64,000 nt of DNA from Dyadobacter sp. CY343 (GCF_021390335.1 NZ_JAJUXK010000009.1:62001-126000), one strand, 5' to 3'. Numbered from the stretch's first letter, positions 8,620 through 18,700 are shown. The notes: a model not told the origin generated them from the sequence alone. Program-made: numbers and translations.

Positions 8620-10245
8620 CTATGAGATGATGGGTACACGGTCATTTGCAGAAATTGATCTAACAACTTTCTTTAAATCCTTGATCTGGAAAACGGAAGG
8701 GAATTTTGCTTTATTGAAATACACGGTTGGCGTAGCTGTCACTCCCGCCATAGCACTCCATTTGCCATGCAATCTAAGCTGATGAATTGCTTCTCCGTTT
8801 TGAGTCGCACTGTAATTTAAATCACGCCATTTCTCCACATCCTGGTTGATATCACGAAACCAATCACTCATTTTATGCTTCGTTTCACTCTCGCTCGATG
8901 CTAAAAAAACTTCCGCCACTCGCCACGCATTTCTGTTGCCTATAAAAATAAACTCACATTGAATATCCGCGCCATCGCTAATTAATTCATTAATTTGACT
9001 GTGCATTTGCGAGCAAGGACTGCACATCGGATTTGTTATGATCGTCAACAAATTCTTCGAGTCATGTCTACCCATCTTTACCGTATGCATATCATCAAAT
9101 ATTGGTGGCATATCATCATTCTGACTAAAGGTCGCCCTAATGAAATCATCATTGAACTTTACCTTATAGAATTGCCGCTGCAAATCGAACCATTGATATG
9201 ATCGAATGAGAGGCTCTTTAAGAAAAGTCCATAGTAAGCTTGGAATTAGAAATGCAATGGATAACAGTAGAAGTGATCTTGCATCCCATTCAATTTGAGG
9301 TATATTAAGTTGAAACACAAAAATTAGGAATTCTATCCAAAGAATAAACTGAACAGAAAGGCATAATGGACACCATCTTTTTGCGACGAAGTATTGATAT
9401 CCAATCGAGTAGAAAGTGTAAGGAAGAGCTACCACACTTAATATTCCTAACCAAGTCAACAAAACTTGATTTCCATTGATAATTGCAAAAAGCATTGTTA
9501 TTATGCCACCCGCAAAATATATAAAGCCAAGATCTGCCCAAGTAAGCCATGACGTAATCTTAGCAGCTTTTGATTGTAGAATATCACTGCAATTGCTTTG
9601 GCTACTAAAATGACAGAGCTTGTGCAAAAACGGGTTGTCTGAGTTTAAGCTAGACCAAAGTAATAGCGCACAAAGCGCTGTGCCAACGAATTTGACGAAT
9701 ATAATGAATCCTAGATATGGAGTTAGCCCCAGTAAGATATTTAAATTTAGAAAGGCAAATATTCCTAAACAAAGAATAGATCCAGCAGCTAAAAAGAAAA
9801 TTCTTGCATTTTTTAGAAGTTGCTTTTCGACCTGGGTCTTGTATTTTAACTCTCCTGAAAATTCATTGGGCTCAATTAGGAGTGCAGTACCATCCCATTT
9901 GTGTTCGAAACTATCAATAGTTTCCTTTTGCCAGCCATTTTCCGTGTCTAACCATTCAATGGTATCATTTTTAATGGTTTTAATCGGCGCAAGTATCCCG
10001 TCTCGAACAGTCAGGTAGAAAAGTGCTGGAAGCGGTATAGCCGTCAGTTGATGTATGGGTATGCGAGTAGCGAGGTTGGGTATTTTCCATTCGTTCAGCG
10101 CATCACTAACAGAAGCCACGCTCGGAAAATCCGGATGAAGTAATAGCTCTTCTTCCAGGCCAATACTTGAGACTTTTATATTGTTGACAGATAATAAGTA
10201 TTCGACGGCATCCTTTGCATTTGTCTCATATTTATTAAGGTTCAT
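8620..10245 (-). CDS. C39-like/VKOR/thioredoxin fusion protein
   Basis: A 541-residue membrane protein that probably forms disulfides in the exported peptide. Residues 1-130 resemble a C39 peptidase fold (HPDFPSVASVSDALNEWKI, then WLDTENGW) but lack the catalytic Cys-Gly-Pro motif, so this part may bind a leader without cutting it. Residues about 140-345 are a multi-helix VKOR domain with the loop cysteines LCHFSSQSNCSDI and the redox pair CPLC. The C-terminal 180 residues are DsbA/thioredoxin-like with CSPC and a cis-Pro loop TATPTVYF. VKOR proteins pass electrons from thioredoxin-fold partners to quinone. It lies 46 bases upstream of the six-cysteine precursor. The gene is visibly more AT-rich than the surrounding core genes. 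Confidence 0.85.
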   Translation of the reverse strand: MNLNKYETNAKDAVEYLLSVNNIKVSSIGLEEELLLHPDFPSVASVSDALNEWKIPNLATRIPIHQLTAIPLPALFYLTVRDGILAPIKTIKNDTIEWLDTENGWQKETIDSFEHKWDGTALLIEPNEFSGELKYKTQVEKQLLKNARIFFLAAGSILCLGIFAFLNLNILLGLTPYLGFIIFVKFVGTALCALLLWSSLNSDNPFLHKLCHFSSQSNCSDILQSKAAKITSWLTWADLGFIYFAGGIITMLFAIINGNQVLLTWLGILSVVALPYTFYSIGYQYFVAKRWCPLCLSVQFILWIEFLIFVFQLNIPQIEWDARSLLLLSIAFLIPSLLWTFLKEPLIRSYQWFDLQRQFYKVKFNDDFIRATFSQNDDMPPIFDDMHTVKMGRHDSKNLLTIITNPMCSPCSQMHSQINELISDGADIQCEFIFIGNRNAWRVAEVFLASSESETKHKMSDWFRDINQDVEKWRDLNYSATQNGEAIHQLRLHGKWSAMAGVTATPTVYFNKAKFPSVFQIKDLKKVVRSISANDRVPIIS

Positions 10246-10611
10246 AATTCCTTTGCTTTAAATGAACATAAATTGGGCAATACGACTCATAACATCTCGC
10301 TTATATTTACTTATATTAAATGATCTAATATTCGTTAAGGCTCCCGATATTTCCTGGTTCTGTTAGCTTCCGCTTACAATCTAACTTTGATTATTAATTA
10401 CAATATTTGAAGATAAATTATCAAAATTCATAAATCGAAATTGTTCGACTAATGGGATATAATTTAGACTAACTAACTAAATTTTTCGATGAACTATGTC
10501 TTTCAAGCGTTCAATTTGATTTGAGAAATTACCTTAGCAATATCACCCATTGTTATGGTATGGAAATATTCCGAAATACAGAGAATTAGAAATTAAAGAA
10601 TATCACTTTGC
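10246..10611. other. AT-rich intergenic region upstream of the peptide cassette
   Basis: This stretch of about 365 bases precedes the minus-strand VKOR gene and should hold the cassette promoter. I find no exact TAnnTTTG box in the proximal part and no gene-like open frame. Its strong AT bias fits acquired DNA. Confidence 0.4.
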
Positions 10612-10743
10612 CGACATCACGACTATGAAGATTTGGCGGCAGCATGGCATTTCCAAAGTCACTTTTACAGTTGGAAAAGCCGGTAGGGCGGGATGGAGGC
10701 TTCTGACGTCAAGTGGCTGAAAGATTTGGAGGAGTAAAATCAC
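10612..10743 (+). pseudogene. Fossil of an IS3-family OrfA
   Basis: A decayed fragment of an IS3-type transposase OrfA. The first frame reads DITTMKIWRQHGISKVTF, the recognition helix region of this family. After a one-base deletion the next frame reads YSWKSR, a TAG stop, GGMEASDVKWLKDLEE and then a TAA stop where Glu-Asn-Arg would be expected. The family consensus here is of the kind TFY-W-KYGGMEVSDVKRLKELEEEN. No OrfB or terminal inverted repeats remain. It lies about 120 bases from the tRNA-Leu tail copy at 10860, at a junction of the presumed island. Confidence 0.75.
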
Positions 10744-10859
10744 GCCTTATATTTCCACGGCGGCTGAATCAAATTCGAGTTCTGTCAACTAAACCGCAGT
10801 CGAACCAGCGATAAGCTAAAATGCGATGAAAAGTGCGTTTTGCAAAGGCACAAAACGAG

Positions 10860-10898
10860 AAAAGCCCCTCAACTTGCGTTGAAGGGCTTTTGTACCCA
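10860..10898 (-). repeat. Exact 39-bp copy of tRNA-Leu 3' end plus terminator
   Basis: These 39 bases are identical to 20926-20964, which covers the last bases of tRNA-Leu and its terminator hairpin, and they have the same orientation. About 60-70 bases to the left, a short segment with AGTCGAACC and AGCTAAAA (10793-10820) also resembles sequence at 20853-20877, so the duplication extends beyond the hairpin in diverged form. This is the geometry of a distal attachment site left by integration into the 3' end of the tRNA gene. Confidence 0.7.
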
Positions 10899-11117
10899 CA
10901 ACCGAACAAATGTCGAACCAAATGCTAGCTGGTTTAGAGAAAATAGCTTCTTTAACCATGTTATAAATAAACAATAGTGCAACTGGTATGCCATCTGGAA
11001 GCGGGCATTCAGCCTGACCGTTATTCCAATGCCGTTTAACCGGACTCGAAAAAAGAGTATGATCAAAGCCGCACGCACTTTTATGTTGACTTTTACAAAT
11101 ACTCCTACGTTCCCGAT

Positions 11118-14100
11118 ATGTCCAAAACGGCTTCCATATCAAGGCAAAAGGGTTTGCTATCCCTTCTTTTCAGCCTTTGGGTTTTGGTGTCAATTTTTAA
11201 TGCGCATGTTCTGCATGCGCAAAGTGATTCTGCTCAAAACAACTCAGAATTTACCGTCACTAAACGGCTGCTATCCATTGAAGATGGGCTGGCTTCGCAT
11301 GAAGTTTTCTGTGGGGTTCAGGACACTGCGGGATTTCTTTGGTTTGGAACACGCAACGGGTTAAATCGCTATGACGGCCGAAATTCCTTACTATTTACCC
11401 GGCAGCGCAATAAGTTACAGGAGAATAAAGTGGTTCAGCTGGCAAGGGACGATGCCAATCGCCTTTTTCTCCAATACGGCAGCTCTGGTTTTCAGCTAAT
11501 GACTAACGGAAAAGTGGATGTGATCGACGCGGCGACGCAAGAGGTGAAAACATTGACAGCTGCATTTCCTGACCTCCCTTTCAAAGAGAGTGACGTGTAT
11601 TGGGTTGCGAACGATGGCACGGGGGAGGTTACCTTTTTGACCGCCTCTCCGTTTCGCTATTGGCGCTATTCAACCAAAAAGGGGTTCAAGCTCCGTTTCG
11701 AGATGAAGGATTGGGACAAAAAGACTCCAACTGACTATTGGACAACCGGCCCTTACTGCACCTTCATGGAAGGGAAAGTCTTGTTGAAATTGAACAATCA
11801 GGAAAAGCAATTTCTGGTTACCCCTGACACAGTTATTGCATTTCAACAGCATGATGTGTTACGCTCTTTACCTATCGGTTTTACAAATAATCATGAGCTC
11901 TTAATCACCTATAACACAGCAAGCAACACAGATCAATTCGCTGTGGGCAAGCCGGGCTCGAATGGAAAACTTACATTGGTTAACGACCTTGCCAGATACA
12001 ATCTTGAACGGGTCAAGAACCGTTATTGGTTCCAGGTTTGTGCTGCAACCGGCGGTGGCGGGGCTGCATTCTACATTCCTACCGATGCGCTTTACTTATG
12101 GAACAAAAGCGCCTTTTTGAAAGTCATTGATCATTCGGAGCTAAAAGGTTTTGAGAACCTGTTTATATACCAACTCTTTCCCGATGCGTTGGGTAACCTT
12201 TGGCTTTGCACTTCGTTGGGCGCTTTTCAGCTGACGCTCAAAAAGAATAGGTTCCAGCATTACTTTTCAACCAGCCAGCAATCCATTGAGCCCAACAGCC
12301 AGGCCCGCGGCATCTATGCAGACCGGACCAGGAATGTTGCCGCCAACATTTGGGCGCATACTTTTTTGCAAAGTGGAGGAAAAGTGCAAGCTATCAGGAA
12401 TCAGTTCATAAACTATGCGCTCGTTAAACACCAGTCAGCATTGTACAGCGGGGGTTACGCGCTCTCACGATATGACGATGCCGAAAATAAGGTCGTCACT
12501 TTTACCGAAGGCTTGGGATCCGAAATTTGGTCAATGCATTCGCTCAATGATAGTCTTTTGCTGTTAGGCAGGACGAATGGTTTTTCAGTTTTTAATTCAA
12601 GAACGGACCAGTTTGATTCCATCCCGATTACGAAAACAAGTGCCGAGGCGAAATTTGTTTACAGGTTTTTTACTGATAAAAAAGGGATTTTATGGGCCGC
12701 TGCGGAGAATGGGTTATATAAACTGATTAGTGCTCCCGGGGATGCCAAAAAAGGTTCGCACAACTTGTCAATGGAGAAACGGCAATCGGGTTTTTTAAAC
12801 GGGCTGAGCCTCTTGGACGCCTATCAGGATCCCGACGGCATTTTCTGGCTTGCTACGAACGGCGAGGGACTTTATCGTTGGAATCCTAAAACAAATCACT
12901 CAAAACAGTTCAACATCACCGCCGGTTTTCCTTCCGACGTTTTGTACAGAATCGAGCCTGATGCATTCGAAAACCTTTGGATCAGTTCCGATTATGGGCT
13001 AATCCGTTTTAATCGGAAAAACCTTTCGGTCAACACTTACACGACCATCGACGGCATTTCTCACAACGAATTTAACCGCACATCCTCATTCAGGGCTAGC
13101 GACGGCAGGTTGTTTTTTGGCGGGTTAAACGGCGTGAATGCGTTTGATCCGCGTGACTTTCGTACGGACAGTTCTGGGCTGGAAGTTCCTTTGCAGATCA
13201 TCGCATTCAATCAGTTTATAGGGTCACAAAGTGAGCTGGTCAATAAAACCAATGTCTTGCTGAGCGAAGGAAAAATTGTATTAAAACCCGACGATAAGTT
13301 TTTTACGCTGGACTTCCAATTGCTGGATTTTACCCAAAACGAAGGTCACCGGTATGCCTATAAAATTGAAGGACTGGATAATAACTGGAATTATATCAAT
13401 GAAAACTCGGTCAGGATCAGCGGGTTGCCTTATGGGGATTTTGCGCTACGTATAAAGGCGCAAGATAGGGAAGGGGCATGGAATAAGCGTGAGCTGAACA
13501 TTCCACTCACGGTCCTGAAACCTGTTTATCTGCAATGGTGGTTCATACTACTTGCATTAATGCTGTTTACGCTGGGCGTTTACGCGATTATTCGACTCAG
13601 ATTAAAACAGCTAGCTTTTGAAAAGAAGCGTTTGGAGCAAGTTGTCAATGAGCGGACGGCACAATTGAAGCAGTCGCTTTCGGAGCAATCGGCTTTGCTA
13701 TTGGAAAAAGATGTGCTCATGAAAGAGATCCATCACCGTGTAAAAAATAATTTGCAGGTGATCTCAGGATTACTCGAACTGCAAAGCAAAGCTTTAACAG
13801 ATGAAACAGCCCGTGAGGCTTTGCAGGAAGGACGCAATCGCGTCCGCAGCATTGCATTGATTCACCAAAACCTTTACCAGTTTGAAAATCTGAGCAGCAT
13901 TGACCTGAAAAGGTTTATCGGGGACTTATGCAAGCAAGTGAAAAGTGTTTTCCAGTATCAACAAAGAGTCGATATTAGCATTGACATACCGGAAACACAC
14001 CTGGATATTGACTCTGCCGTTCCTCTTGGCTTGATATTGAACGAATTGCTGACCAACTCATTCAAATATGCGTTTTCCGAGGCAAGAGCCGGGATTGTCG

Positions 14101-14327
14101 AATTGAAAATCAGACAGATAGGAGAAGGTATATATCAGCTGCATTACATGGATAATGGGCCTGGTTTGCCCGAAAATCTGAACTTTGATAAATCATCAAC
14201 GCTTGGGTTACAGCTAATCAATGATCTTAGCAGGCAGATCGGAGGTAAAGTTCAGTATGTAACCGATGGTGGTGCTACATTTACTATTAATTTTACGACT
14301 CGCGACGTTCGGAAAAATCAAGACTAA
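11118..14327 (+). CDS. Propeller sensor histidine kinase (HisKA_2 type)
   Basis: A 1069-residue sensor kinase. A signal peptide (about 1-34, ending VLHAQ) exports a large sensory part with repeated propeller motifs such as FLWFGTRNGLNRYDG, LWLCTSLGAFQL, FWLATNGEGLYRW and LWISSDYGLIRFN. A Y_Y_Y-type domain follows (about 735-800, with YAYKIEGLDNNWNYI) and then one membrane helix (about 805-830). The cytoplasmic part has a coiled coil, the HisKA_2 box MKEIHHRVKNNLQVISGL with His872, and an ATPase with NELLTNSFKYAF and DNGPGLPEN. It lacks the AraC output seen in Bacteroides one-component hybrids, so it should signal through the LytTR regulator 5 bases downstream. Proteins of this build often sense extracellular polymers or their breakdown products. 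The ligand here is unknown. Confidence 0.9.
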   Translation: MSKTASISRQKGLLSLLFSLWVLVSIFNAHVLHAQSDSAQNNSEFTVTKRLLSIEDGLASHEVFCGVQDTAGFLWFGTRNGLNRYDGRNSLLFTRQRNKLQENKVVQLARDDANRLFLQYGSSGFQLMTNGKVDVIDAATQEVKTLTAAFPDLPFKESDVYWVANDGTGEVTFLTASPFRYWRYSTKKGFKLRFEMKDWDKKTPTDYWTTGPYCTFMEGKVLLKLNNQEKQFLVTPDTVIAFQQHDVLRSLPIGFTNNHELLITYNTASNTDQFAVGKPGSNGKLTLVNDLARYNLERVKNRYWFQVCAATGGGGAAFYIPTDALYLWNKSAFLKVIDHSELKGFENLFIYQLFPDALGNLWLCTSLGAFQLTLKKNRFQHYFSTSQQSIEPNSQARGIYADRTRNVAANIWAHTFLQSGGKVQAIRNQFINYALVKHQSALYSGGYALSRYDDAENKVVTFTEGLGSEIWSMHSLNDSLLLLGRTNGFSVFNSRTDQFDSIPITKTSAEAKFVYRFFTDKKGILWAAAENGLYKLISAPGDAKKGSHNLSMEKRQSGFLNGLSLLDAYQDPDGIFWLATNGEGLYRWNPKTNHSKQFNITAGFPSDVLYRIEPDAFENLWISSDYGLIRFNRKNLSVNTYTTIDGISHNEFNRTSSFRASDGRLFFGGLNGVNAFDPRDFRTDSSGLEVPLQIIAFNQFIGSQSELVNKTNVLLSEGKIVLKPDDKFFTLDFQLLDFTQNEGHRYAYKIEGLDNNWNYINENSVRISGLPYGDFALRIKAQDREGAWNKRELNIPLTVLKPVYLQWWFILLALMLFTLGVYAIIRLRLKQLAFEKKRLEQVVNERTAQLKQSLSEQSALLLEKDVLMKEIHHRVKNNLQVISGLLELQSKALTDETAREALQEGRNRVRSIALIHQNLYQFENLSSIDLKRFIGDLCKQVKSVFQYQQRVDISIDIPETHLDIDSAVPLGLILNELLTNSFKYAFSEARAGIVELKIRQIGEGIYQLHYMDNGPGLPENLNFDKSSTLGLQLINDLSRQIGGKVQYVTDGGATFTINFTTRDVRKNQD

Positions 14328-14331
14328 AATC

Positions 14332-15072
14332 ATGAGTGTACTTAAAATAGGCGTAGTTGAAGATGAGCTTGTCATCGCCCGCACCATCGTTAATACGCTC
14401 GAAGAGCTGGGATATGCACACTGCGGCCCGGCAATCAATTACACGGAGGCAATCGATATGCTGGAAAATGAAAAACCTGATCTGATACTGCTCGATGTTC
14501 AGCTGGCAGGTCGGAAGGATGGGTTTGATGTCGCCGAAAAACTTAACGAAACCTACAAGCTGCCTTTCATTTTCCTGACTGCAAACAGCGACGTTGAGAC
14601 GATTGAGCGCGCCAAAAAGGTCAAACCGCACGCATACATTGTCAAGCCATTCACGAAAGAAGAACTTTTTGCCGCCATCGAAATTGCCTTTAACAATTTT
14701 ACCGGAAACCTTGCCGAAGTGAAACCGGTCAAGACCAGCTCTAATCCACCGAAAAACTTCATGTTTGTGAAGGATGGCTATGTATTCAGAAAGATATTTT
14801 TTGACGAATTGCTTTACCTTGAAAGCGAAGCCAATTATGTGCTTTTGCATTTGACCTCGCAAAAAAAGGTGATGGTGCGCTCAACGATCAACGATTTTGT
14901 CCACCAGCTCGACCCGGAGTCATTCGCCCGGATCCACCGGCGCTTTTCGGTCAATGTAAACCTAATAGAGAACATTTTTCCAAACGAAATTTCAATGCAA
15001 GGCATCAAACTGCCCATTGGAAAGTCTTACCGGGATGAGCTTTTCAGTTCGCTAGGCATCAAACACGCCTGA
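14332..15072 (+). CDS. LytTR-family response regulator
   Basis: A 246-residue response regulator and the probable partner of the kinase just upstream. The receiver (about 1-125) has the acidic residues VVEDE, phosphoacceptor Asp55 in LILLDVQLAG, Thr in FLTANSD and Lys in IVKPF. The C-terminal LytTR DNA-binding domain (about 145-246) includes DELLYLESEANYVLLHL and FARIHRRFSVNVNLIENI. The start at 14332 gives a normal receiver N-terminus (MSVLKIGVVEDE), 4 bases after the kinase stop, so the pair is one transcription unit. The large secreted repeat protein at 15709 is a plausible regulated target, but this is only proximity. Confidence 0.92.
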   Translation: MSVLKIGVVEDELVIARTIVNTLEELGYAHCGPAINYTEAIDMLENEKPDLILLDVQLAGRKDGFDVAEKLNETYKLPFIFLTANSDVETIERAKKVKPHAYIVKPFTKEELFAAIEIAFNNFTGNLAEVKPVKTSSNPPKNFMFVKDGYVFRKIFFDELLYLESEANYVLLHLTSQKKVMVRSTINDFVHQLDPESFARIHRRFSVNVNLIENIFPNEISMQGIKLPIGKSYRDELFSSLGIKHA

Positions 15073-15169
15073 ACCCGTTTCCCAAACTTCCTGCATTTTA
15101 TCCCGAACCTGCGGCGTTCATCCCTTTTGTTTGACCGGGTAATCAGCCATTGCCACCTTTGGTAATGCT

Positions 15170-15367
15170 ATGGCGCTGATAGATCTGGACAAGATTATTG
15201 TAAAAAGAACCATCCTGGGAATTCGCTGCACCGTGTGTGGTGGGAACCTTGTTGTTTCTCCAAAAAAATCAGTCACCAGCCACCTTGCCAGAATCCTGTC
15301 CCTGGGCACAGCCAGGGCGGAGGATTATGAATGCGAAACTTGCAAAAAGCGCTATGTGCTTCTGTGA
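15170..15367 (+). CDS. Small zinc-ribbon-like protein
   Basis: A 65-residue protein of unknown function. Two cysteine pairs, RCTVCGG near residue 20 and YECETCKK near residue 54, are spaced like a zinc ribbon or knuckle. There is no signal peptide, so it is probably cytoplasmic. The ATG at 15170 fits the start of the conserved-looking segment. It lies between the LytTR regulator and a second small gene, all on the plus strand, and may be co-transcribed with either neighbour. Confidence 0.55.
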   Translation: MALIDLDKIIVKRTILGIRCTVCGGNLVVSPKKSVTSHLARILSLGTARAEDYECETCKKRYVLL

Positions 15368-15423
15368 GTGATGACCGCCAAAGCAAAAGCGGATGTATTA
15401 CAAACCTCTTAAACTTCAATACT

Positions 15424-15693
15424 ATGCCTACTTATCTGGTTGAAATCCCACATTCCGAGAAGGTTTCGGACTGCATGCATGTGATTAATGTCTTTTTAGG
15501 CTCCGGCTCCCACATCATTTCCCAGGCGCATTGGGGATGCAAGGATGGCGTGCACAAGATGTGGTTTATCTATGATTTTGATAACAAAGAGCAGGTAATG
15601 CAGTCAATTCCACCACTCATGCGACCTCAGGCTCAAATTGTTGAGCTCAACAAATTCAGAGTTGAAGATGTGGCGAAGTATGCGGCGGAATAA
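15424..15693 (+). CDS. Small hypothetical protein, ferredoxin-like fold suspected
   Basis: An 89-residue protein I cannot name. MPTYLVEIPHSEKVSDCMHV begins a compact domain with an alternating strand/helix pattern (LVEIPH; HVINVFLGSG; MWFIYDF; EQVMQSIPPLMR; AQIVELNKF), compatible with a dimeric alpha-beta barrel of the kind found in small stress or nickel-binding proteins; this is inference from pattern only. I start at 15424 because the upstream part of the frame overlaps the preceding gene in another frame. Its stop is 15 bases before the giant repeat protein, suggesting one transcript. Confidence 0.6.
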   Translation: MPTYLVEIPHSEKVSDCMHVINVFLGSGSHIISQAHWGCKDGVHKMWFIYDFDNKEQVMQSIPPLMRPQAQIVELNKFRVEDVAKYAAE

Positions 15694-15708
15694 CTAAAAT
15701 CAGAAAGA

Positions 15709-18700
15709 ATGAAACAAATTATACCTGCATTTGCAATCAGTCAGAGAACTGCATTGCGGCATTTTCCTGTGCTTTTGTCGATCATGTTGCTGGCAATGAG
15801 TCATGTTTTTGGCCAAACAACCTGGAATGGAAGTTTTAATTCGGATTGGAGTAACGCGCAGAACTGGTCGAACGGTGTGCCCGATGCCAGCTCCGATGTG
15901 ATCATCACCGCTGCGGGAACTGCGCCGGCAATTGAGGGTAACGTTGTAGTGCATGCAAAATCAGTACTTGTGCAGTCCAATTCCACCCTGACAATTGGTG
16001 CAACCGCAATTTTGATCGTCAGTGGTTCCAGGGAATTCACGACAACGTTCACATTCAGGGCAGCCATGAACAATTTGGGTCATGTTGTCAATGGGGGAGG
16101 TATTCAATTGGGCACAGTGGTCTTTCCAATTCCACAGTATGCCGTTGTAAATCAGGGGACGTTCGACAACAAGCCCGGTGCCCGGATCCACATTGACGCG
16201 ACTAATGATACGGGGATCTATAACACTGCAACCGGCACTTTCCAGAACGAAGCGGATATTTTCATTGGAGCAGAATTAGCTGTCGGCTTTCACGGCATTT
16301 GGAATGAACACCTGTTTCATAACAAGCCAACCGGGAACATTCAGATCAACCGCAGCCTTCTGCGAGGAATTATGAATTACGAGAACACGGAGACGGAGTT
16401 ACGAGGATCATTTACCAATGAAGGAAAGATCAATATTGGCGCGCTGGCAAATGTGGGCGACTCCGGAATTGAGAACCAGGCGGATTTTACCAATGAGGCA
16501 GGCGGTATTATTATCATTGACCGGGCCATTACCGGAATATTTCAACCGACTTCCGGCGACTTCACAAACAAGGCCAAATTGGTTGTCGGCACCAGCGATC
16601 CTGGCCGCTCCCTGGAGAAAGCAATTAGAAATCAGGGAGACTTCTTTAATCTTTCCTGCGCGGAGCTTTCCCTTTTTTCAGCGCTGGATAACAGCCGGAC
16701 TTTCTCCAATGCCGGACTGCTTTACATACAGTCAGAAAGGGCTCATCCGTTCTCAACAAGCCTGCAAAACACTGGTATTCTGACATTTTCTGCGAATAGT
16801 CAGACAATCCTGGCAATTGTCAATAACGGAATAATCATTACCAGTAAAGCCATTCCCGCATGTGGGGGCGCAGTAGATGTGTTCACTTTGGGAAGCATCC
16901 AGGGCTTTGATGTAGAAGGAATTTTCTCGGATCCCCAGGCAACTTTATTGGCGGGAATATATCATGCAGGATCGAATGCTTTTGAGCCAGCTGAGTCCAT
17001 TGCGGCAGGTATTTATACATTATATATCAAAATCAAATCTGCATCCGGATGCACGCGCATTGTCCCGTGGCAATTGACAGTACCCGAAGGCATTATTAGC
17101 GTTATTATCGTTGAGCCGACGATCGTTCAGCCGACCGAAGCAGTGCCCACAGGCAGCATCACCATCAATACGGAAGGCAGTGGTGACCTTGAATTTAGTG
17201 TGAACGACGGAACTTCTTGGTCTGCCCAACCCGTCTTTACTGGGCTCCCGGATGGGGACTACAACATCAAGGTTCGGTCAAAGATCAACACCGATTGTGA
17301 AGTGTCTTACACGCAAAACCCTGTTAAACTGAGGTTGAATGTTGTCGCTGATGAAACTGATATCTGGACCGGGGCGGCTTCATCGGATTGGGCAAATGGT
17401 CAGAACTGGCGTGACAAAAGTGTTCCGACAGCTTCTAATGGTGTGGTTATTCCAAATGTCTCGAATTTACCGGTAATCAAAGCAGGCACAACAGCTGTTG
17501 CACTGGCGGTGAAAGTGGAGGAGGATGCTGCGTTAACAATGGAGAAAGACGCTGTTCTCAGTCTTTCCGGAAGTTTAGCTTATGAATCGCTCGCATCGGG
17601 TGCCGAACCTTTGAATTTTACCGCTGCCCTCAATAACATGGGAACTGTAATGAACAGCGGAGCACTTCAAATAGGTTCGCAAAGCAGCGCCGGGACTTTT
17701 GGTATTGTTAATCAGGGAACTGTGAAAAACAGTTCAGGAGGAAACATACAGGTGGATCGTTCGCAGGACACCGGCATCTTTAATGCGGCCGGAAGCTTCA
17801 CTAACGCGGCCAATATTACGATAGGCAGCCTGGGCAATGTGGGCAATCATGGAATTTGGAACGACGCGACGTTCAGTAACCAGGGTGATGGGCAAATTAG
17901 CATTGACCGTTCAACGCTTCGTGCCGTTAAAAACAATGCAGATGCATTGAAATTGATCAACGCAACATTTAATAATTCAGCAGCCATCACCATTGGCGAC
18001 AATTTCAGTATAGGCGTCACCGGAATTGAAAACCTTGCCAATTTCAATAACTCCGGCAACGGAGAGATCAAGATACAGCGCTCAACCGGAAGTGGTTTTT
18101 ACAATGCAGCAGGCAATTTTGTCAACGATGCCAGCATCTCCATCGGCGGCACAACAGGTGCGGGAGACAATGGAATCGCAAACTGGTCGAACTTAACCAA
18201 CAATGCGAGTGGCAGTATTTATATTGACCAGGCAGGTCAGTTCGGGCTATTCAATGCCGCCGGAACCCTTATTAATAAGGGCAAAATAAATTTGGGCGAA
18301 GTAACTTCGGGCGGCACTACGGGAATCGAAAATCATGCTGTTTTGAAAAACGAATTTGGGGCGGAAGTCCAGATCGACCATACTCTAGCAGCGGGAATCC
18401 ACCACCTTTCCGGAAGCTTCACGAATGAGGGGGCCATTGTTTTAGGCGGACTAGGAAACATTGGAACTAACGGGATATGGACAAAAACGGACTTTACTAA
18501 CACGGCGAGTGGAAAAATCTATATCGACAGGGCGAAGACTTATGGCGGATCGGGTTTGAATCATATCAATGGAGTTTTTGATAATTCGGGAGAAATACGC
18601 CTGGGTATGAACGGGACAAGCGGTATGAACAGCGTTTTTGTCGACGCGAACGCCACTTTAAATAACAACTCGGGGGCTCTTCTCAGTGCGGACCGCAGTA

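Noticed and set aside
8574..8666. Longer precursor starting at 8666
   Set aside because: It would overlap the end of the VKOR gene and add 31 residues not resembling a GG leader; the 22-residue leader from 8573 is typical.
14293..14862. 189-codon open frame antisense to the LytTR regulator
   Set aside because: The sense gene has intact receiver and LytTR motifs, and the antisense product resembles nothing.
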